Source: Intrasporangiaceae bacterium
GTDB taxonomy: Bacteria; Actinomycetota; Actinomycetes; Actinomycetales; Dermatophilaceae
Assembly: GCA_012518475.1 (NCBI GenBank)
Contig: JAAYSB010000383.1
Coordinates: 1-24,683 of the forward strand
Length of the DNA: 24,683 nt
Direction of reading: 5' to 3'
Below, one piece after another: positions 20,230 through 24,683 of this stretch. The notes under the pieces are model-generated. The model worked only from the letters and a program-made list of their open reading frames with translations. It was not told where the DNA came from and did no database searches. Each line of letters begins with the position of its first letter. Positions within the stretch are counted from its first letter, which is position 1. A program made the position numbers and the translations under genes.

Positions 20230-21909
20230 CTACTCCCCGGCCGAGCCCTCGTTGTGCCGGGCCGTGCGGGCGACCTTCTTGTCCGTGAGCAGGATCTGCA
20301 GCCCGAGCCCGATTCCCGCGAGCACGGCAAAAGTGAAGAACACCAATGCGATTGCGGGCAGCCCGAGGAGCGTGACGTCAGTCTCGACCCGCATCATCAT
20401 CGCCGCCCCGATGATCGTCGCCGCGATGATGAGCCCGAGCGTGAGCCGGTTGGCGACCCGCTGCAGGATGACATGGAGCCGGTGCTCGTCGATGGCCTCG
20501 ACGTGGACGGTGAACTGTCCCTGGCTCAGCTGGTCGAGGATCCGGTTGGCCCGCTTGGGCAGCTGCGCGGTGAACTCCTTGGCCTCGATGGCCGCGGCGA
20601 GAATGCCCCCAGGTGAGGTCTTGAGGGAGCTGGCGAAGATCTCGGACACGTTGTCGCGGATCGCCTCGGCAGGGGCGAAGTCAGGATCGAGGTGCAACGT
20701 CGCCTGGTCGAGGTTGAGCAGCGCCTTGCCGATCATCGACATCTCGGCCGGCGGCCGCAGACCGTGCACGCCCGAGACCCGTGACAGCTCGACGAGGACG
20801 GTCCCGGCCTGCAGGTCCGGACCGCTCGCCACGGCCTCGGAGACGAGGTGGGTGACCTCCTCACGGAAGGCGGGGGCGTCATACCCGTCGATCGGGTGGC
20901 CGAGGTCGGCGAGGATCCGCGCGCACTCCTCGCCGTCCCCGTCACTGATCGCGAGGAGGAGCTTGACGACCTGGTCCTGGATTCGCGCCGGGACCGAGGC
21001 GACCATGCCGAGGTCGAGCAGTGCGATCCGGCCGTCGTCGGTGATGAGCAGGTTGCCCGGGTGCGGGTCGGCGTGGAGCACACCCTCGTCGAGGATCATC
21101 CGGAGGTAGCACCGGAACAGCTCCTCGACGACGGGCGTCGTGTCGAGGTCCATGAGCGCCAGCGGCCCGAGGTCGGTGACCTTGCGGCCGTCGATGTGCT
21201 CCATCGTCAGCACGCGGGTCGTCGTCAGCTGGAGGATCGGTTCCGGGACGATGATGCGGTCGTAGGACTTCGTCAGCTCGATGAAGCGGAGCAGGTTCTT
21301 GGCCTCACGGCGGTAGTCGAGCTCCCCGACGAGCGAGCGTCGGAACTGGGTGAGCAGCTGCCCGAGGCCGTACTGCTTGCCGACCCGGGTCCGCTTCTCC
21401 GCCTGCCCGGCGATCGTCGACAGCACGTCCATGTCATCGCGGATCGTCTCTCGCACGTCCGGGCGCTGAACCTTGACGACGACATCTCGGCCGGTCCGGG
21501 TCACCGCCCGGTGCACCTGCCCGAGCGAGGCTGCGGCCAGCGGCTCCTCGGAGAACTCCGCGAACACGTCCTTGATCCGCGCCCCGAGCTCGGTCTCGAC
21601 GATCTCGCGGACCTCCTCGAACGGGAAGGGCTCGACGGTGTCCTGGAGCCGGGTCAGTGCCTCGGTGTAGGCGGGCGGCAGCAGATCGAACCGCGTCGAG
21701 AGCAGCTGGCCCATCTTGATGTAGGTCGGGCCCATCTCCTCGAGATCGGCCGCGAACCGCTCGGCCTGCGCCGTCTCGTCCGCGCTCTCGCTGCTGACGT
21801 CCTCGATCCCGAACTCGTCCAGCTGCGCGCCGGCCAGCAGGTCGGATCGACCGTAGCGGAGGAGGAGTCGGACGAGATCGGCATACCGGCTGCGGGTCGA
21901 AGAGCTCAC
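20230..21909 (-). CDS. AarF/UbiB/ABC1-family kinase-like protein
   Basis: A 559-residue atypical kinase. The family's K-x-G-Q motif is K65-M-G-Q68, followed by the Ala-rich loop A-A-A-S-L-G-Q-V-H-R-A (about 124-134) that replaces the P-loop, V-K-V-Q-R-P (ATP Lys), and the catalytic parts H-A-D-P-H-P-G-N-L-L and L-L-D-L-G-M. Two hydrophobic segments near the C-terminus (about 492-510 and 520-540) would anchor it to the membrane. In bacteria UbiB supports ubiquinone synthesis; actinobacteria use menaquinone, so the role here is open (lipid or quinone homeostasis is a guess). GTG 21909 has a CAGAAT box 6 nt upstream. It is flanked by two AATT-centred hairpins. Confidence 0.92.
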   Translation of the reverse strand: MSSSTRSRYADLVRLLLRYGRSDLLAGAQLDEFGIEDVSSESADETAQAERFAADLEEMGPTYIKMGQLLSTRFDLLPPAYTEALTRLQDTVEPFPFEEVREIVETELGARIKDVFAEFSEEPLAAASLGQVHRAVTRTGRDVVVKVQRPDVRETIRDDMDVLSTIAGQAEKRTRVGKQYGLGQLLTQFRRSLVGELDYRREAKNLLRFIELTKSYDRIIVPEPILQLTTTRVLTMEHIDGRKVTDLGPLALMDLDTTPVVEELFRCYLRMILDEGVLHADPHPGNLLITDDGRIALLDLGMVASVPARIQDQVVKLLLAISDGDGEECARILADLGHPIDGYDAPAFREEVTHLVSEAVASGPDLQAGTVLVELSRVSGVHGLRPPAEMSMIGKALLNLDQATLHLDPDFAPAEAIRDNVSEIFASSLKTSPGGILAAAIEAKEFTAQLPKRANRILDQLSQGQFTVHVEAIDEHRLHVILQRVANRLTLGLIIAATIIGAAMMMRVETDVTLLGLPAIALVFFTFAVLAGIGLGLQILLTDKKVARTARHNEGSAGE

Positions 21910-21957
21910 GACCTGATTCTGCCCCGCTGCACACAGCCCCCGCCACGCAGGTCCCCC

Positions 21958-21991
21958 GTGTCACAACCTGGCAATTGCCAGGATGTGACAC
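21958..21991. promoter_or_regulatory. 34-bp palindrome upstream of the UbiB gene
   Basis: GTGTCACAACCTGGCAA (21958-21974) and TTGCCAGGATGTGACAC (21975-21991) are reverse complements except for one position. The core CCTGGCAATTGCCAGG (21967-21982) is a perfect palindrome. It lies 49 bp before the UbiB start and 91 bp after the desaturase stop. It may be an operator for UbiB or a second terminator after the desaturase; the sequence alone does not decide. Confidence 0.75.
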
Positions 21992-22022
21992 ACCTACGAA
22001 GAGGTCACTTGGCCGGGAAAGG

Positions 22023-22064
22023 CGAGCGCCGCATACCCCATGCGGATCGGGTATGCGGCGCTCG
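22023..22064 (-). terminator. Strong hairpin terminator after the desaturase gene
   Basis: CGAGCGCCGCATACCC (22023-22038) and GGGTATGCGGCGCTCG (22049-22064) are perfect inverted copies with a 10-nt loop, 17 bp after the desaturase stop at 22082. The stem holds the overrepresented heptamer CGCATAC in both orientations. No T-tract follows. Confidence 0.8.
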
Positions 22065-22081
22065 GCTGAACGCCAGAACGC

Positions 22082-23353
22082 TCAGCGGAACTTCCGGCGC
22101 CACGCGCGCGTGGCGGCGAGCTTGATCTGGTCGCGGCGACGGCGGCCCGGAACCTTGTTCGGGAGGGACAGCTCGCAGACCTTCTTGTACACGGAGAAGA
22201 CCTGGCGCGGCAGGGAGCCGGTGACGTACTTGAGGTCGTTGCGCTCCATGAGGTCCTTGATCTCAGGAGCGATCTCGGCGTAGCGGTTCGACGGCATGTC
22301 CGGGAAGAGGTGGTGCTCGATCTGGTGGGACAGGTTGCCGGTCATGATGTGCATGAACTTCGAGCCCGCGATGTTGCCCGAGCCGAGCATCTGCCGCAGG
22401 TACCACTCGCCGCGCGTCTCACCCTCGATCGAGGTCTTCTCGAAGGTCTCGATGCCCTCGGGGAAGTGCCCGCAGATGATGACCGTGTTCGTCCAGATGT
22501 TGCGGACCAGGTTGGCGACGACGTTCGCGGTGAGCGCGGACTTCGCCCCGCCGAACGGCGCGGCCAGGGCCGGGTGGACGACGTAGTCCTTCGTCGCCTG
22601 CTGCCGGATCTTCGCGACGACCTCGGCGGCCTGAGCGCGGAACTCGGCCTTCTCCTCCTCGCTCATGCGGTTGCGCTTGGCGAGGTAGCCGCCGAGCTCG
22701 AGATCGTAGGCGGCGATCGAGTACTCGAACATCGCCGCGTTGATCACGTGCCAGATCGGCTGACCGAGGCAGAACAGCGTCCAGCGCTGGTCCTCGTCGA
22801 CGCGCAGGATGCCGTAGCCGAGGTCGTTGTCCCGGCCGAGGACGTTGGTGAAGGTGTGGTGCAGCTCGTTGTGGCTGTGCTTCCACTGGCTCGACGGGGA
22901 GACGTTGTCCCACTCCCAGGCGGTCGAGTGGATCTTCGGGTCACGCATCCAGTCCCACTGGCCGTGCATGACGTTGTGGCCGATCTCCATGTTCTCGAGG
23001 ATCTTGGCGATGGAGAGCCCGGCGGTGCCGATCCACCAGGCCGGCTTGATCCCCTTGACCTTGATGCCGGAGAAGAGCAGCACGGCGCGCGAGCCCATCT
23101 CGAGGTAGCGCTGGGTCTTGATGACCTTGCGGATGTAGGCAGCGTCCTTCTCGCCGCGGCTGTCCATGACGCGCTGTCGCAGGACGTCCAGCTCGCGGCC
23201 GATCTCCTCGACCTGCTCGGGGCTGAGGTGGCCCATGGGGTTGGGCTTGCCGGAGCGCTTCGGCTTGAACTCGCGCGGGGCGTGGTACTCGATGCGCAGT
23301 CGGGAGTTGACCGTGGGTGCGGTCTCGACGGGACGCTCGGGGGCGAGGGTCAT
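22082..23353 (-). CDS. Membrane fatty-acid/acyl-CoA desaturase (DesA3-like)
   Basis: A 423-residue integral membrane di-iron desaturase. The three His boxes are G-H-N-V-M-H-G-Q-W (box 1), H-S-H-N-E-L-H-H (box 2) and H-Q-I-E-H-H-L-F-P (box 3, Q-x-x-H-H type). Hydrophobic stretches lie around I-G-T-A-G-L-S and W-T-L-F-C-L-G. It resembles the mycobacterial DesA3 type, which introduces a double bond into stearoyl-CoA using electrons from a dedicated oxidoreductase; that partner is encoded just upstream (58 bp gap). Substrate position and chain length are inferred from family only. ATG 23353 has a GAAGGA ribosome site. The longer open frame upstream is not needed. It ends at a strong hairpin. Confidence 0.93.
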   Translation of the reverse strand: MTLAPERPVETAPTVNSRLRIEYHAPREFKPKRSGKPNPMGHLSPEQVEEIGRELDVLRQRVMDSRGEKDAAYIRKVIKTQRYLEMGSRAVLLFSGIKVKGIKPAWWIGTAGLSIAKILENMEIGHNVMHGQWDWMRDPKIHSTAWEWDNVSPSSQWKHSHNELHHTFTNVLGRDNDLGYGILRVDEDQRWTLFCLGQPIWHVINAAMFEYSIAAYDLELGGYLAKRNRMSEEEKAEFRAQAAEVVAKIRQQATKDYVVHPALAAPFGGAKSALTANVVANLVRNIWTNTVIICGHFPEGIETFEKTSIEGETRGEWYLRQMLGSGNIAGSKFMHIMTGNLSHQIEHHLFPDMPSNRYAEIAPEIKDLMERNDLKYVTGSLPRQVFSVYKKVCELSLPNKVPGRRRRDQIKLAATRAWRRKFR

Positions 23354-23411
23354 GAGGTGTGGTCCTTCGCTTCTTGGGGGTGGCCTGGTGAGGGGTGGTC
23401 GGGGAGGGTGC

Positions 23412-24584
23412 TCAGAGCTCGAGCTCGCAGGAGCCGGCGACGGCGTTGACGCAGGTCTGGATGGGCAGGTTGTCGCCGGGCTCGGCTGTGGTGATCTCGC
23501 CGGTGCGCAGGTCGCGGACCGCACCCTGGCGCATCGTCACGATGCAGCCCATGCAGATGCCCATGCGGCAGCCGCTGGGCAGAAGGAGGCCGGCGTCCTC
23601 GCCGGCATCGAGGATCGGGGTGGCGCCGTCGGCGTCGACCATGACACTGGCGTTGCTCGTGCCCATCCCGAGGAACTGGATCGCGCCGCCCTCGCCGGGC
23701 TCGATGATCGTCGGGCGGAACCGCTCGACGGTGAGCCGGTCCGACAGGCCGTGCGCGGCCCAGTGCGCCTCGGCGGCGTCAAGCAGTCCGGTGGGTCCGC
23801 AGACCCAGGCGGCCCGCTCGCGCCAGTCGGGGACGAGCTCATCGAGATCGGCGAGCTCGAGCATGCCGTGCTCGTCGTCGTGCCGCTCGATGTAGTTGGT
23901 GCGGCCGCTGTCCCCGTAGCCGCGCAGCTCCGCAGCGAAGATCACGCCGGCAGCGGTCGGGGCGCAGTGGACGTGGGTGACGTCGGTGAGGTCGGGGCGG
24001 CTGCGGAGCATGCCGACGACCGGGGTGATGCCGCTGCCTGCGGTGATGAAGAGGACCTTGGTCGGCGCAGTCTCCGGGAGGGTGAACTCACCGGTCGCCT
24101 GGTCGAGCATGACGAGGGCGCCGGGCTCGACGTTGCGGACGATGTGGTTGGAGACGACGCCGTCCTCGATCGCCTTGACGGTGATCGTGATCGCCGCGTC
24201 GTCCTTGCGCCCTCGCGCGGAGGGGGGATGCGGGGGTGACGTCACCGAGTACGCGCGCCAGTTCCGGACCCCACCCACGTCGATGCCGATACGGATGTAC
24301 TGGCCGGGCACGTGTCCCCGCCAGCCCCTGCCGGGCTGGATGGTCAGGGTCGCCGAGTCCTCGGTCTCGTGGACGACGTCGACGATCCTCCCCCGCAGGT
24401 CGGCACCCTCGCGCAGCGGGTCGAAGAGGTCGAGGTAGTCGGCGGGGACGAGGGGCGTGGCGAGCGCCTCCGCGAGCCGCCAGAGGCTGGCGCGCAGACC
24501 GGCCGGGGGCGCGGCGATCGTCGACGACGGGCGCCGCACGGTGTGGGCGCGCACGGCAGCGGGGCGTGCAGGGGTGAGCGTCAC
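23412..24584 (-). CDS. Ferredoxin-type reductase (FNR + C-terminal 2Fe-2S) for the desaturase
   Basis: A 390-residue electron-transfer protein. The FAD domain has R-A-Y-S-V-T-S-P (about 109-116), the NAD(P) domain has F-I-T-A-G-S-G-I-T-P-V-V-G-M-L (about 163-177), followed by C-G-P near residue 250. The C-terminal plant-type ferredoxin domain carries S-G-C-R-M-G-I-C-M-G-C (CX4CX2C) and a fourth Cys in Q-T-C. This is the layout of the reductase paired with DesA3 in mycobacteria; it would pass electrons from NAD(P)H to the desaturase. The same layout also serves Rieske oxygenases (GbcB/CntB), so service to the Rieske protein at 13888 cannot be excluded. GTG 24584 follows a TACGCT box by 7 nt, so leaderless. 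Confidence 0.92.
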   Translation of the reverse strand: MTLTPARPAAVRAHTVRRPSSTIAAPPAGLRASLWRLAEALATPLVPADYLDLFDPLREGADLRGRIVDVVHETEDSATLTIQPGRGWRGHVPGQYIRIGIDVGGVRNWRAYSVTSPPHPPSARGRKDDAAITITVKAIEDGVVSNHIVRNVEPGALVMLDQATGEFTLPETAPTKVLFITAGSGITPVVGMLRSRPDLTDVTHVHCAPTAAGVIFAAELRGYGDSGRTNYIERHDDEHGMLELADLDELVPDWRERAAWVCGPTGLLDAAEAHWAAHGLSDRLTVERFRPTIIEPGEGGAIQFLGMGTSNASVMVDADGATPILDAGEDAGLLLPSGCRMGICMGCIVTMRQGAVRDLRTGEITTAEPGDNLPIQTCVNAVAGSCELEL

Positions 24585-24591
24585 ATACGAC

Positions 24592-24630
24592 AGCGTAACT
24601 TACGTTCCCGTAGGTTACGAGTCCGTAGGT
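24592..24630 (-). promoter_or_regulatory. Operator/promoter of the reductase-desaturase operon
   Basis: A -10-like TACGCT (24597-24592) ends 7 nt before GTG 24584. An inverted repeat CGTAACTTACG (24594-24604) / CGTAGGTTACG (24609-24619), one mismatch and a 4-bp spacer, overlaps it. The half-site CCGTAGGT recurs directly at 24608-24615 and 24623-24630 (15-bp spacing). This looks like a dimer site with an extra half, of the size used by TetR-type lipid regulators. Confidence 0.6.
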
Positions 24631-24638
24631 CGCACATT

Positions 24639-24683
24639 TCAGTTCTGCCGCGCAGCGGAGCCCTCGAGCGGGCGTGCCACAAC
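24639..24683 (-). CDS. Possible 3' end of an upstream gene (cut by window edge)
   Basis: An open frame enters from the right edge and stops at TGA (24641-24639), reading V-V-A-R-P-L-E-G-S-A-A-R-Q-N. Third positions are mostly G/C, as in real genes here. With only 14 codons the product cannot be named; a regulator of the desaturase operon would be a natural neighbour but that is a guess. Confidence 0.3.
   Translation of the reverse strand, partial: VVARPLEGSAARQN

Noticed and set aside
21958..21991. CRP-like site, because TGTGA and TCACA are present
   Set aside because: The half-sites are in the wrong order and spacing (TCACA first, TGTGA second, 18 bp between), so it does not match the CRP consensus.
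20848..22125. 425-codon plus-strand frame opposite the UbiB gene
   Set aside because: It runs through the hairpins and non-coding gap at 21958-22064, and the kinase motifs are on the minus strand.
1..24683. CRISPR arrays, tRNA or rRNA genes, insertion sequences, prophage
   Set aside because: I saw no regularly spaced repeats, no cloverleaf or CCA-type gene, no transposase or integrase motif, and no terminal inverted repeats with target duplications.

Overview
The window reads as chromosome of a high-G+C actinobacterium. By eye it is about 70% G+C with strong G/C bias at third codon positions. Typical actinobacterial content includes a GAF-ANTAR regulator, a PASTA/Pkn-type Ser/Thr kinase start, a DesA3-type desaturase with its reductase, GTG starts and many apparently leaderless promoters. 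A Micrococcales-type organism (for example Intrasporangiaceae-like) is an inference only. I see no rRNA, tRNA, CRISPR, transposase or phage genes.

Layout. 1-4611 (minus strand): App1/DUF2183 phosphatase-like protein, MarR regulator plus DHA2 drug-efflux pump, an Fpg/Nei-type DNA glycosylase, a rhodanese, and the first 33 codons of a Ser/Thr kinase. 4662-5958: a PH-SHOCT protein and a GAF-ANTAR regulator overlap tail to tail. 6250-8073: an orphan GH13 alpha-glucan enzyme. 8090-10938 (minus): a short NagA coupled to a zinc-finger SDR protein. 11080-13791 (plus): a complete polar amino-acid type ABC importer (binding lipoprotein, permease, ATPase). 13888-18688: a divergent pair of two-gene units, TetR plus Rieske oxygenase (minus) and GcvT-like folate enzyme plus FAD oxidoreductase (plus), sharing a 63-bp control region. 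18705-20172: a DeoR regulator preceded by a 34-codon micro-ORF, and a small membrane protein. 20230-24584 (minus): an AarF/UbiB kinase-like protein, a membrane desaturase and its ferredoxin-type reductase, with a possible gene end at the right edge.

How the genes may work together. The best candidate for an undescribed system is 11080-18688. A Rieske oxygenase whose inter-cluster bridging residue is Glu (a feature known from carnitine monooxygenase CntA), a GcvT-like THF-dependent enzyme, a phytoene-desaturase-like FAD oxidoreductase, a TetR regulator and an amino-acid importer together look like uptake and demethylation of an N-methylated (perhaps quaternary) compound. The substrate is unknown. 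The right-hand desaturase/reductase pair is a standard lipid desaturation module.

Structure beyond genes. A heptamer CGCATAC (or its complement GTATGCG) occurs 20 times, in all reading frames and as an inverted pair in a terminator stem. The SDR gene carries a perfect 34-bp palindrome and a near-perfect 26-bp palindrome. Several genes have a TA(G/C)GCT-like box only 6-7 nt before the start codon, implying leaderless mRNAs. Six gene junctions are 4-bp overlaps, five of them GTGA.
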